From Micropterus salmoides (lineage: Eukaryota > Chordata > Actinopteri > Centrarchiformes > Centrarchidae), in contig NW_024040817.1 in the NCBI RefSeq assembly GCF_014851395.1, forward strand, positions 23,387,269-23,451,268: DNA of 64,000 nucleotides, written 5' to 3'. Under the pieces are notes generated by a model. That model was not told the origin of the DNA. It saw only the letters and a program-made list of their open reading frames with translations, and made no database searches. The translations under genes were made by a program, and so were the position numbers. Positions within the stretch are counted from its first letter, which is position 1; every line of letters starts with the position of its first letter. Below, piece after piece: positions 35,847 through 46,649 of the stretch.

Positions 35847-35975
35847 TAAGTTGTAAAAAGTAGACAAAAGAAGCAAAAATAGATTCCACACCAAATTAAC
35901 TGCTTCAAAAACAGGTATAGTGAAATAAAAGGACAATTCTCTCTGTCTGTAAGAGACTATGTCTGATTGACTCAC

Positions 35976-35998
35976 GTGTGTGTGTGTGTGTGTGTGTG
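35976..35998. repeat. (GT)n microsatellite
   Basis: About eleven GT units, followed by a second imperfect GT stretch to about 36025. Confidence 0.93.
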
Positions 35999-38900
35999 CG
36001 TTTAGGTGTGTGCGTGTGTGTGTGTTTACATAAATTTGTCCACTAGAACAAACTTACTTAACAGTACAATTAATAAACACTACTACAATGTACCTAATTA
36101 AAGACAACCTTTGTATATGTTTAGTCTGTGTGTGTCCATGTGTGTATATTCGTATACCAGCCATTGTTCAGCTAGCTGGATTAGGATAGTGGTTTGAAAT
36201 TAGCAGGAGAAAAATGCATCACATGTAGTTTTTGGTGGCCTGTCCCTGTCTGGAGCTGTTCACATAAATGTCCCCGTTTTTAACTGTGTGTTAATCATAG
36301 ACTGTAAAAGGTGTTGACAGACCTGAAAACAGATTTTACGTGGCTGGGCAGCAGAGTAGACAGGTGTCGTGCTGAAAAGTGATCGTCCGCCGAAAACTGA
36401 ATGCTGTCTGCGGGAGCGCACGCTGCACGTAACGTTATCGCTCAGTATCTTTACAACTACAGCTGCTTTTATCTGGATCAAACAGACATAATGTGCAAAT
36501 AAACATCACTTTATGTCCATGGTAATAGCAAAGGTATGTCTTTAGGCAATAATAGAAGCCTGTAGTTGCCCATAGAATATGTGTTTGGTAGGCGTATATG
36601 TCTAATATCCTTGTTTACATTTGGAAAACTGAATGTAGCTTTAAATTAACTTGACTTACTGCTGAGGTATATATAAAATAAAGACATGATCTCTTTTGCA
36701 ATTATACTTATGACTCTACTTTATTTAACTTGCTGTGTACCAGCCAATCCAGTCCTTTTTACCTGTTAAAATACCTTTAAATGGCTAAAACAACCAATGT
36801 AATGCAGTATTCCACTTGCCAGAAAGTGATTGCAGCCTCTGCTTGACTTAAAGGTAGTTTCTGCCTCAAAATGTCTTGATTTCATTCAGAAGAGTTATAT
36901 TTGACAGATTATAAAACTGAAATTTTCCCCTTTTTTATTTCACATCTAAGAACATTATATTTCATAAATGACATTGAACCACTGAACCAAATATGTCCCT
37001 GGTTTTCACTTCAGAATTCTGGTCACCGTTGCCTAAGAAACTACATTTTAATCTCAAATAAGTCATACACTTTTATCTGCAGTAGTATACTAAAGAAAAT
37101 ATAGTCTTAGACTTACCTCAAAATCAGTTTTTTCTCTATATATTCTGAATGTGCCTCTTCCCAGCCCTGACCACCACCATCGGGAGGAAGTAGGTAAATT
37201 ATGGTAACTGAAATGATCTCATGATTCCTATCTTTTTTCTAATTGGTGGAATTGGTGTTGTTACAACCATACACGATCGCCCCTACAAATGTGACTTCAA
37301 CTGTTGTTCATAAGCAACAGTCATAAGTTGACATTGGATAATTTGTTTGTGAGACCATGAATGTATGTTAGCTACCAGAAGTTAACATAAGCAATGCTAG
37401 CTCAAGAGAAGTGAGAGAAGGAAATAATATTCACAAACAACTAATGCTTTTAGTTGCTAAACAACAGGAAATCCAAATGAAAAACAGTAGCAACACAACT
37501 TTGTTAGCCTCATGAATGTACGTGTACCTCATAGTTAGTTAATTAACAGAAGAAAAAAAAACATAAACAAAAGTCCAGTAAGCATCAAAAACGTAAAACA
37601 AGAAAGAGTTTGTCAGCTCCATGAGTGCCATGAGTGAACGTTACCACTTGGTAATTATCTTGAGCAGAGCTAGCAAAAGGGAGAGAAATAAAGAATACAC
37701 AGAAACCTAAAAATAGTCAATGAAAACTCCAAGAACAAAACATACTGCTTCTAAAGTTTGACTTCTAAGTTACCTTTGGGAAATATACTGTGATAAAAGC
37801 ACAGCATTTATATTATTAATACCAAAGAAAATATTGTAAAAGAGATACAATTATAAGCTAGATACTAAATTAGTTTACTGTCTTTGTTTCAAAATTCCAT
37901 GTGCTCCTATGTCTGGAACAAATTGATGCTCAGATTGATTTAAATGCTGAAACTGATGTAGCTCATCACAACTGTTTGTTTTTTGTTTTCTTTTACCATT
38001 TTGGTGTACAGAGGCAGTTATAATATTCCCAACGAATGCATCATCCATCATCTAGCTTTAATTAGTGCAGCAGACATGTCCTGCTTGAATGCAGATGAAC
38101 CATATTTGTGTATTGCTTACAACGGTAATGTTAAGCTAAACCGTAGAGTTTCTCAAACAGCTTGCTGCCAGACCTTTTCTTTTAACTTCCAAAAGCAGAA
38201 ACTAGAACAACCCCTGATTTATTCATTTTTTCTTCTTCAAAATTTAAGCCAAGAGCAGATGTGGTTCAGAACGCCTATAATATAAACGTGTTTTTACATC
38301 TTTCAAGCTATGACATTGGCTCCCACTTCAAAACATGCCTGCATGTATCTGGTAGACTGCCAGTTAAACATTGTAGCTTAAAGAACATTACATTTAAAGT
38401 AAATCAGTGTATTACATTTAATTAACTGAGACATTTTACAGTTTATTTATGTCAACCTATTACTCATAAAAAGGCAGAGCCAGGTTTCAGCAAGTGCATA
38501 TTTTTTTGGCAGGGGAAAAGGTTTTGTCTCAGTAAAGTATTTTGGCAGCCTTCACAAGTTTATCTGCTGGCTGGCAGGTTAAAACAGCCAGCAGGTGTGA
38601 GCTGCCAAACACTGTGAAACTGCTACAAATGAAATATTTGATCGTTGTAACTATCCTAAACACTATTGTACTCCAAGAAAAGGCAAATTCACAAAATTGA
38701 CCTTTGTTGTTATTTTTCCACAAGTGACAATGTTATAAATGTGCTGTGATTTCCCTATTTCTAGTAAAACTCGTCAAGCAGACACCCTGACCTTAATGTT
38801 GTGATAAATGGGAATACCAGTTTTAGGTTTCAAGCAAGATATTTATATATTTTCTTATGTAGTATGAAAACCTTTCTCCATTTCTGCATCATGTTTATCA

Positions 38901-39045
38901 TACTTACGCACAACAGAAGGTTCTTTGCCCTTAAATGGACATCATATTAACAGTAATAGATTATGATGTGTTTTTTTGGACAGGTTTAATTTCTAAATTA
39001 AATTTTTTCTCTGTAAAGCATTTGTCTCTCTGTCTCTCTTTCTAG

Positions 39046-39152
39046 GATCTGCTAGTCGTCGTTGCATGCTGGACAATAATGGAGTTGCTTTCTGGGGTCC
39101 TCCGAGCTTCGCCAGATGCATCTCACTTGAATATAGATATTTACATTTATCT
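39046..39152 (+). CDS. adgrb2: adgrb2 exon 7: HormR domain, second half
   Basis: Encodes residues 290-325. The acceptor is 'tctctctttctag' and the donor 'gtaagt'; it enters in phase 1 and leaves in phase 0. The peptide reads GSASRRCMLDNNGVAFWGPP, then SFARCISLEYRYLHLS. The remaining two cysteines of HormR (RRC and ARC) and its FWGPPSF aromatic core are present; the fragment matches human BAI2 [20 protein letters not shown] almost residue for residue. The change from phase 1 to phase 0 marks the switch from TSR-type cassette exons to GAIN exons. In the intron that follows, the frame stays open for about 40 codons without meaning. Confidence 0.97.
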
Positions 39153-39745
39153 GTAAGTTCCCCTTTAAGAAATAAGTATTCCCATACTGAGAAACTCTTT
39201 CTACAAATGCATTTTTCATCATGTTCACCAAGAAGAAAAAAATATGTGTATATTCTTCCAGTTTACATAATTTGAAGCAGTTTGTTGCAGTTTCATAACT
39301 CACCTTCATCAAACCTGTTTGTCTTATTAGTTAATTTATGAGAAAGTGAAGCTGCAGTCAGTTTTTTATTCTCGTGCTGAATTTCCTCCTTTCTTCACCC
39401 ATCATGTACCTCTGTTCAACTTTTTTTTTTAAGTTTACTCAAATAGAAGTGTCTTTACTAACTAATACTGCCGGTATCTCTAATTAGCTTTTCCAGAGCT
39501 TTGCGCTCACACTTATCAATTGATGAACATAGCTAATGAATGTGTTCATCAGCTAGACTGTTTTGCTGCTCTGTGAACTTCAACCTTTTCCATCTCCTCG
39601 ATGATGGCAGAAGGAGATGGGGGTCAGGGATTTTACGTGACAGAGCTGATTGCACTGTTAGCTTCTGTTCCAACCTTTCATTAACACCAGGAGTCAATAA
39701 TTAATTTTCTGTGATTACTGTTATCTTCTGTTCTTCCAGGCTCTG

Positions 39746-39784
<39 letters not shown>

Positions 39785-40154
39785 TGCACATACACAATCT
39801 GGCTTTCTGCATCTCTTTCTCTGAAGTGATGAGCGTGCTGCTACGGCCTCTTTTTGTTTGCCTATTTTAAGTTCAAATACAAAAATCCAACTGTGTACAT
39901 ATATACTCCTGTCTTGAAACATCCCTCTCGGCACACATCTAAAACATTCCTTGTCACATGACAGCATTGTGTGACACTGTTTTTGTTGATTTCTACGGGG
40001 AAAAAAAACACAATCTTCGGTTTGTTTGGTCTTGCTCTTTGTGACATTTTCACCAGCTGAACACAATGGCCATGCATTTAATCATCTTGACTGTAACCAG
40101 CAGAGGGGAAACCATAGACTGTTCTCACTTTTTGTATCTTTCTACACATTGTAG
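39153..40154 (+). other. intron 7
   Basis: Contains a TC microsatellite (39754-39780); otherwise no recognised element. Confidence 0.92.
39754..39780. repeat. (TC)n microsatellite
   Basis: About thirteen TC units, preceded by an imperfect CT tract from 39741. Confidence 0.95.
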
Positions 40155-40349
40155 TTACGAGAGCATCTCGCGAAGGGTCAGAGGACCCTGGCTGGGGAGG
40201 GCATGTCTCAGATCGTAAGGAGTCTCCTGGAGCTCTTGCAGAGGAGGAGCTACTACAGTGGCGACCTTCTCTTTTCCACGGAGATTCTGCGAAATGTGAC
40301 GGACACCTTCAAAAGAGCAACCTACATCCCAGCTCCCGACGACGTGCAG
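40155..40349 (+). CDS. adgrb2: adgrb2 exon 8: GAIN domain, N-terminal helical part
   Basis: Encodes residues 326-390. The acceptor is 'acacattgtag' and the donor 'gtatgg'; phase 0-0, 195 bases. It starts LREHLAKGQRTLAGEGMSQI and includes VRSLLELLQRRSYYSGDLLF, then STEILRNVTDTFKRATYIP and APDDVQ. This is the alpha-helical subdomain A of the GAIN fold, which packs against the beta-sandwich that carries the GPS. NVT is an N-glycosylation sequon conserved in the BAI family. It is the most conserved exon of the window. The high content of G/C-ending codons against an AT-rich background supports coding. Confidence 0.98.
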
Positions 40350-40739
40350 GTATGGAGAGCCTCCTCTTGAAGCCTCAAGTCATAAACCTTACAAAACATG
40401 CAGTCACAGATGCACTCTCACACGCAGACACACTCATAACACTCCAAATTTATTCAATGTAGGAGCTCCACTTTCTACGGCACGTGGGTGTGCATAACAA
40501 TGAACTACAGCTGCACAGTTGCTATAGCCTCAAAGGGGATTTTTTTTGCAGCGTTTTTCTCTTTTCACCGCCTGTAAGAGAGCAAAATGCTCCTGTCTCA
40601 GGCAGTCATTTGACAGACGTTATTTTATGTTTTACAATATGTCTATGTACAGAAGACTACTGTTCTAGACACTTTAGCGTGCAACACATACAAACAAGAT
40701 AATAAAATCTAATTGACTACTTCTTCTTCTTGTGTCTAG
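40350..40739 (+). other. intron 8 (390 bp)
   Basis: Short intron; no repeat recognised. Confidence 0.95.
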
Positions 40740-40808
40740 AAATTCTTCCAGATAGTCAGCCATATGTTGGACATGGAAAATCTAGAAAAATGGGAAGACG
40801 CTCACCAG
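40740..40808 (+). CDS. adgrb2: adgrb2 exon 9: GAIN domain helix
   Basis: A 69-base exon in phase 0-0 encoding residues 391-413: KFFQIVSHMLDMENLEKWED followed by AHQ. The acceptor is 'cttgtgtctag' and the donor 'gtaaag'. It matches [20 protein letters not shown] of human BAI2 as remembered. It encodes one amphipathic helix of GAIN subdomain A. Its size would keep the frame if skipped, but it would remove a core helix. Confidence 0.97.
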
Positions 40809-41318
40809 GTAAAGCCTTGTATCTTTGTTGCATCACTGTATGTGTGCATCTGTACACCTTATCCTACTACGGTACAAACTTTCCTAAATGTGTGTGTGGT
40901 TAAGTACTTTATTGAGTGTGCGTACATGAAATTGTGTGTAAAAGGTAATGTGGGTGTGACCACACCCCACATTACCTTTTCATTAGAGTCATAAATACCC
41001 ACCTGTTTACTAAAAACAGTGGCAACCTATTAAGTATACCAGGTGCGTGTGTGTTTTTGTGTGTGACCCAGCTTGATGCCCTTGAGTCAAGGTGCGTCTA
41101 CTTGCCACCTGGACACAATAAACAAGCAGCCTAATATGATATTATATCCCACGTGGTTACAGTTTATTGCTGTGGAACACATTCAGTGGTCTAGATAACG
41201 CAATGAATAAAAATGTGTCAGTGTGTGAGACATGTCTCATAGAAAGTTGGCCATGGATTATAATTATGATGACATAATGATTGAAGCCCACCTCTCTTTT
41301 TCATCCCTCTATCCACAG
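40809..41318 (+). other. intron 9 (510 bp)
   Basis: Contains a near-perfect hairpin at 40940-40980; no other element recognised. Confidence 0.95.
40940..40980. repeat. near-perfect hairpin, 19-20 bp stem
   Basis: Arm 40940-40958 ('aaaaggtaatgtgggtgtg') pairs with 40961-40980 with a single one-base bulge and only two bases between the arms. Confidence 0.93.
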
Positions 41319-41427
41319 GTCGCTCCCGGTGCTGCTCTGCTGATGAGGATATTAGAAGATTTCATTCACCTCATCGGAGAGTCCCAGAAGCCTTTCCAGA
41401 GTTTCCTTGTGGTTACCAACAACCTCA
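41319..41427 (+). CDS. adgrb2: adgrb2 exon 10: GAIN domain
   Basis: Encodes residues 414-449 plus the first base of the next codon. The acceptor is 'tctatccacag' and the donor 'gtacgt'; phase 0 in, phase 1 out. The peptide reads VAPGAALLMRILEDFIHLIG, then ESQKPFQSFLVVTNNL. EDFIHL is an exact family string (human BAI2 VVEDFIHLVGDALKAFQSS). It encodes the last helix of GAIN subdomain A and the turn into the beta-sandwich. The split codon becomes Met with the first two bases of exon 11 (NNLMITIQ). Confidence 0.97.
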
Positions 41428-41727
41428 GTACGTGTCACATAGTGCTGTCACATGACAAGGCATGACAGAGACAGATACAAAATAACTATAAACCAATCTC
41501 AATGTTCAAAGACATTCACTTATGTAGATGAACTTGTGATTTATCATGGTGCTGAGATTTTTTTAAGATGTCTTTAAAATGAATTTATGACTTTTTTTAG
41601 ATGGGCATTTGTTGCACTGTTTTCATCGGGTTTTGCTCACCTTATCTTCAGCAGTTTTCTTAGTTTAAGCCCCAATTTTGCACTGCAGTGAGTTTTAAAT
41701 GTTTTTTGGTATCTCTTGTTTGTGCAG
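41428..41727 (+). other. intron 10 (300 bp)
   Basis: Short intron; nothing recognised within it. Confidence 0.95.
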
Positions 41728-41874
41728 TGATAACCATCCAGCGAGAGCCGGTGTCAGCAGTTTCCAGTGATATAAACTTCCCCATGAAGGGCCGGAGAGG
41801 GATGAAGGACTGGGCCAGAACAGCAGAGGACAAGCTCTACATCCCTAAAGAGGTCTTCACCATCCAGACTGAAG
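41728..41874 (+). CDS. adgrb2: adgrb2 exon 11: GAIN domain, start of beta-sandwich
   Basis: Encodes residues 450-498. The acceptor is 'gtttgtgcag' and the donor 'gtagga'; phase 1-1, 147 bases. It contains [40 protein letters not shown] and EVFTIQTE. This is the strongest paralogue marker: BAI2 as remembered has [20 protein letters not shown], while BAI3 has [20 protein letters not shown]. It forms early strands of GAIN subdomain B. Mammalian BAI2 carries a Gly/Pro-rich loop just after this point, absent here from the joined exons. Unusually, the genomic frame stays open for 93 more codons past the donor (see findings). Confidence 0.97.
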
Positions 41875-43001
41875 GTAGGAGACCTAAGACAGATACTGCC
41901 CACTGCCCACTGCCCAGGGTTTGTCACAATTTTGGGCTTTTTGGTACCACTCAGTCTGTTGGACGGTCATCCCATGCACTGAAGATTAAACGCAAGACCA
42001 AGCAAGACCCTTGTTTCAAGGGTTTTTCTGGATACAATAATGATAGTTGGAAGAATCAACACACAAAAAATGTTCTCACCCTCATTACCAACATGAGGCT
42101 GATTATCTTTAGAACAAAACAGCAGTTCCAGAATTCTCTCTTAGGTCAGGTTTGAGGACTAAGCTGAATATGGATCTGTTTTAGTTGTTATCCTCACTCT
42201 CGGTCTTGAATATTAGAAACACAAGGACCTGATCTCACCCCACTCAACCCTCTCTTTCAGCCAAGGTCAGACCAAAAAGTTATCCCAGTGTGAATTCACA
42301 AATTCAGAGATGTGTCTTGTGGAAGCAGATAGAAGGCTTTTCAAGGACGTCAGAGGGTAATGCTGAGAGGGATTTGGACTGTAAAGAGGCCCAGGAGGGC
42401 CTCTCAAGAAGATGCAGGTCTTTCATCTGTGAAGAAGTGTGCCACATGCTCTTGAGAACATCACATCCTCAAGCAATTTTGAAAGATGTCTCTCCGCTTT
42501 TAGTGATACAAGAAAGTTAACTGTTGTGAATTTGTTTTCCCCCATGTCCCCATTTCAAGTAAGGCCAAAAAACAAGCAAAATGATTGTCCAAATGCACAG
42601 CAAGACACAAAGGTGGAGGAGAATATGATGACAAAGAAGACATAGGAGCTCAAGTTGTAAAGGGGAAACAAGGGACTTAAAAGAGTGGGAAGAAGCAGTT
42701 TATATTAGATAAGAGAATAACTGTGGCAGATGCGATCCACTACCAACGGAGGCAAAGGTCACATCCCACAGGAAATTACACTACCAGACTTCCTGTCTGG
42801 CACCCTGTCCCCTGCCCAAATTAGAGTTCAGAGAAGCTGCGGTCCGAGAGAGCAGAGCTGTCTCTGACCTCTCTGAATCGCGCTGATGACACAGACTCTT
42901 TGACTGACGTTCAAGACATCATGAAGGCTAACCTCAGGGCACCTCCCCTCAACTCACCTACCCTCTCTGTCTCTTTATTATGCACAGTGTATTATGAGTG
43001 A
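41875..43001 (+). other. coding-like stretch with candidate alternative exons
   Basis: Directly after exon 11 the same genomic frame stays open to a TGA at 42153. At 42261 a good acceptor ('ctctctttcag') opens a phase-1 frame that reaches a phase-1 donor (GTAATG at 42357): a 96-base symmetric exon candidate that would insert 32 residues after residue 498. At 42832, after 'agttcag', another phase-1 compatible frame encodes 56 residues (including LTSLNRADDTDSLTDVQDIM) to a TGA at 42999; AATAAA follows at 43265. The frame of this last part extends back to 42681 with one TAG at 42822. Alternatives: real isoform exons, a decaying former exon, or chance. I recognise no homologue. Confidence 0.35.
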
Positions 43002-44279
43002 GGGTTGTTTTGCTCAAACTGTTTTTCCAGATTTTATGGAACTGCAGATTCCTATATCTTAAAGGGTGACTGCAACTGAAGACAAAAGGGTGATAGCTAG
43101 AGCTTTTTTAATGCGATGTTGTCTTCTTTCTTATCCTCCGTTCATCAGGCCTGCCTGTTTTACTTTCCTGCTTTTATGTTTTTATCCTCCATCTTGCTTT
43201 TTTAGTCCATTGTCCTCATAGTTTGTGGTGGTGAATGTTTTGTCTCTTGCGGTGCTTGCAGTGCAATAAAAGTGACCAGCTGCATCATATTCAGCACATG
43301 ACATAAGCATATGCTATTTAGAAAATTGTTTCATCCAAACTGCATATAGCCTTATGAGTTTGGACATTGTTAGTACTCTTTGCCCCTGTGGGAACTCTGC
43401 CTCTTCCCATTGGCAATCCATGAGTTGAGGTCTTCAGTTGATTGCTATCAGTTTGGTTGGTTCATTTACCCCATAATGAAAGCCTATCTCAGATGGATAG
43501 CTTAAACATGCTCATAAAGGCTCATTGGCATCTTTGTGAGTGCATGTGCACACACAGTTGCACATGCACACAGCCAATTGATAGGTTCATGAATCGCTTC
43601 ACTGGGCAGAGGCTGGGGGCCGTTCTTCACTGATTTTCGAGGTGACAAACTCCCTCTCTTCCGCCACTGTCTCTCACTTTCTCTCGCAAACACACATGCA
43701 GGCACTCACTCTGTCTTGCAGCCATGCGCGCACACATACATCCAAAAATACAAGCCAGCAATGACTTCATGTTTCAAATACACCATTGCTGATACGTGCA
43801 TTTGGTATAATGTACCATTAACTTTTAAATATTACTCAAGCAAGACACCAACCAAATGAGCTCTTCTCTCTTATAGTGTGAGACTTCCTTATATACAGTT
43901 TTAACTGTAACTGTGGTGAGTTTCAAAAATCACCAGTAAGCTGAAAATTTGACGATTTTGGGATGAGATAAAATAAATAAGCCAATTTGTTCTTTTGATG
44001 AGTGTGAGATGAGAATATTGATACCACTCTCATCATGTGTATAAATAAATGTATAGGCCTATATTGAAAATAAACATGTTCTTTTTGGTTATTCTTTTTT
44101 AATTGGTTTAACAAAAGGTGGAACATACATACATGCCAAGCCAATAGAGTGGAATTATCTGTTATTATGTTCTATATGTGTAGCATGATGGGACTAAAAA
44201 CTTTAATTTCATTCTACAACCTTGTGTTGCATAGTGATTAATAAATTACCTTGTTCACTGATGTCTGTGCATTAAGTAC

Positions 44280-44700
44280 GGAGCTGCGACCAGGAGATGA
44301 ATAGCCTTGCTTAGCTTAAAAACTGGAGGCAGGGGGAGCTAATAACTGATACACTCGTACGGTATCTCATTTGTTTATCTATATACAAAAAGAACTGTAA
44401 GAATGACTATTTGGAATTTGGCAGCCTCAAACTGACAAGACATGACGTCAAGAAGTCAGTTCTACAGTAGCTACAGTGTGTTAATAAGTTAGCCTCGGAC
44501 GTGTTGGTAGGCGTGTTTTTTTAACTTTGGACAGAGCCTGGCAATTTATCCCTGCTTCCCATCTAGCTAAACTAAGCTAATAACCTCCTAGCTCCAGCTC
44601 CACACGTAACACACAGACAAGTGCTAGTGATCCTCTCATTTTCCTCTTGGCAAAAAAGTAAACAAATACATAAGACATTTTCTCAAAATGGCTAATTCTC
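44280..44700. repeat. teleost interspersed repeat ('gcttagcttaaa...aactgg' type)
   Basis: 'gccttgcttagcttaaaaac', 'tggaggcagggggagctaat' and, at the far end, 'ctaaactaagctaataacct', 'cctagctccagctcc' and 'agtgatcctctcattt' in order match a very common fish repeat. A diverged relative appears at about 49230-49320 ('gctaactggctgctggctgt'). Confidence 0.7.
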
Positions 44701-46561
44701 CAGGAATAAACAGCTTGACCAGTTTAGAATTAAAATGTTATAATGTTATAAATTAAAGGTTATATAGGACAATTTAGTGCTAATAATAAAAATCACTGAC
44801 TCTAAAAAGGTTGCACAGCAGTCAATTAATGTTTCTGAGCTTGAGCACATTAGCCTGTCAGTCACTTCAACTGGGCAAAAGCAAAGCTATTCTACAGTAC
44901 TTTAACTTCTTAACATTTTCAGTGCTGTGTACTAACCAAGAAGGAATGAAGAGAGTAACTCACATGTAACTATATGGATGGAGCTTTTGATCTTTGATTA
45001 AAACCATAAATTATAGCCTCAAAAATCCAAACATAACTTTCCCTGACGAATGGCACATTAAAGTTCACAGCTGGTGACTGGTGGATTACAGCTGACCACC
45101 AATCATTTAGATGTTCAGCAAGCGAAGACTGACGAAAAGTCTGTTCATGGGAAATTAGAGTTTTGTGATTGAGTGCTTTTGTGGTATTAATCATCCTCAA
45201 GCATAGGAGTGCCACCCCCTCACACACTGATTTACCATTTACCCACAATACACTGACTTTCTCATTTGCATGCCTTTGCAGACACTGTCCAATTAGGATC
45301 CATCACACTCACAGGCTTTCTCATGCTGACTTTGATCTGTTTTTTTGCCTCCTCACAGTCTCACAATGGCTTTTTTCCCCCCACTGCCGAGATCTTTTTG
45401 TCTCTTCCTCTTTCTTTCCTCATCTGTCTTGCATAGCTACCTCTCTTCATGAGTATTACCTCTTAGGCCACAGGCAGACAGACAGATTTTGGATGAGTCA
45501 CCCAATACGTCTGATACCATCAGCCCCCTCTGTCTCCTCCTGTTTCTGTCTCTGTGCAGATAGTCCTCCATTTCTTCTCAGCCTAAAAGGGCAAAGTAGG
45601 GAGTGGCATCTCTCAACATGAACTCTTCCCCTCTTACTTTTCCTCTCTGCTTCCTTCCGCCTCCATCACTTGAGACAAAGTGACATTTACAGAGGGACAC
45701 AATGTCCATCTCCTTGGGAAACCCTGCTCTTTTTGGTGAAAGAACACAGAAAGGAGTGATGGAAGGCAAGGGGCTATAAAAGACTGCTGAGAATTGTGGG
45801 AAAGTTGAAGAGTGGGTTGGAGAGTGGCAATAACAACAGAGGAGGAGGATGAGAGGGGCGAGAAGGGAAGAAAAGGGATTTGAAAGGAGGGAAAAAGAGA
45901 GAACATTGAAGAGAGGGACATTGTGTAAAGATGATGTGGACACTTTGACTTTATTGAAATAATCGTTCAGCTGTCAAATCAGGCTTCTGGTGCTGCAATT
46001 AACTTTTTCATGTAGTCAACTGAGCATTTGTCAGCAACAGCTGAAGAATAAATATAAATTAAGGTGAAATTGCAAGTTGATGAAACAGGTAAAATAGGTG
46101 CTTAATTGTTTCACGAACAAATAGATGTTTGCTTTTAGTTCATTTAAACCCAGTGATCAGTGCAGGTTAGCTCAAATCAATCACACATAACACTCCAGTC
46201 TTTAATTTAAATGTCAGATTAGCAGGCTCAATATTGTATTGAGAAATTTGGGTTTTTAAATCTTAAACTTCTTTTAAATACCCTTCCCCTCAACATACCA
46301 CCATATTTGCTACAATGACCCATTTATCAGCCGCAAGACTTTCTCAAGTCTTTTTTTGTTGTTGTTGTTGTTTTTTAAAAAAAAATGGTAAATATGAATA
46401 GGTTTCTGGACGTCTTCAGCAGTACTTTTTGTCCAAAAATATGGGGCATACAAAATAAATGAAATGAAGGATAGATGGCTTCATGTTTAATTTGTGAAGT
46501 GTTTTAGGCAAACCATGGCATGTATTTGGGCTGACCTGTTGCAAAATTGTGTGTGTTTCAG

Positions 46562-46649
46562 AGACAGAGGCAGAATCACTGACAACCATGTACTATGTCA
46601 TCGGAGCCATATTGTACAGGACGTTGGGCGTCATCCTACCTGCACCAAA
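46562..46649 (+). CDS. adgrb2: adgrb2 exon 12: GAIN beta-sandwich
   Basis: Encodes residues 499-527 plus two bases. The acceptor is 'gtgtgtttcag' and the donor 'gtgagt'; phase 1 in, phase 2 out. With exon 11 it reads TEETEAESLTTMYYVIGAIL, then YRTLGVILPAP. YxVIGA(I/V)LYRTLG is a BAI2 hallmark (human YFVIGAVLYRTLGLILPPP as remembered). The acidic start ETEAES occupies the position of the Gly/Pro-rich loop of mammalian BAI2. The odd output phase fits the next exon and supports the chosen borders. Confidence 0.96.

Larger units (their letters stand above)
35666..37285. mobile_element. DNA transposon-like element with imperfect terminal inverted repeats
   Basis: The left end 'gtaggggagaccgggtatgg' followed by 'ttgtaac' is mirrored at the right end by 'gttacaaccatacacgatcg' and 'cccctac' (24 of 27 bases complementary). 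The interior holds a perfect hairpin (35789-35846) whose arms repeat the 'gttgtaaca' terminal motif, a TG microsatellite (35976-35998) and AT-rich sequence. No transposase frame seen. The superfamily is undetermined because no clear target duplication flanks it. Confidence 0.65.
35540..39045 (+). other. intron 6
   Basis: Houses a roughly 1.6-kb DNA-transposon-like element (35666-37285) with a perfect 26-bp hairpin. 37290-39040 is AT-rich and holds nothing recognised. Confidence 0.9.
41875..46561 (+). other. intron 11
   Basis: The first 1.1 kb is coding-like (described separately). A teleost interspersed repeat lies at about 44280-44700. Pyrimidine-rich stretches occur at 45360-45660, and GTT/poly-A runs at 46350-46388. 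43300-44270 and 45680-46340 show nothing I can name. Confidence 0.88.
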
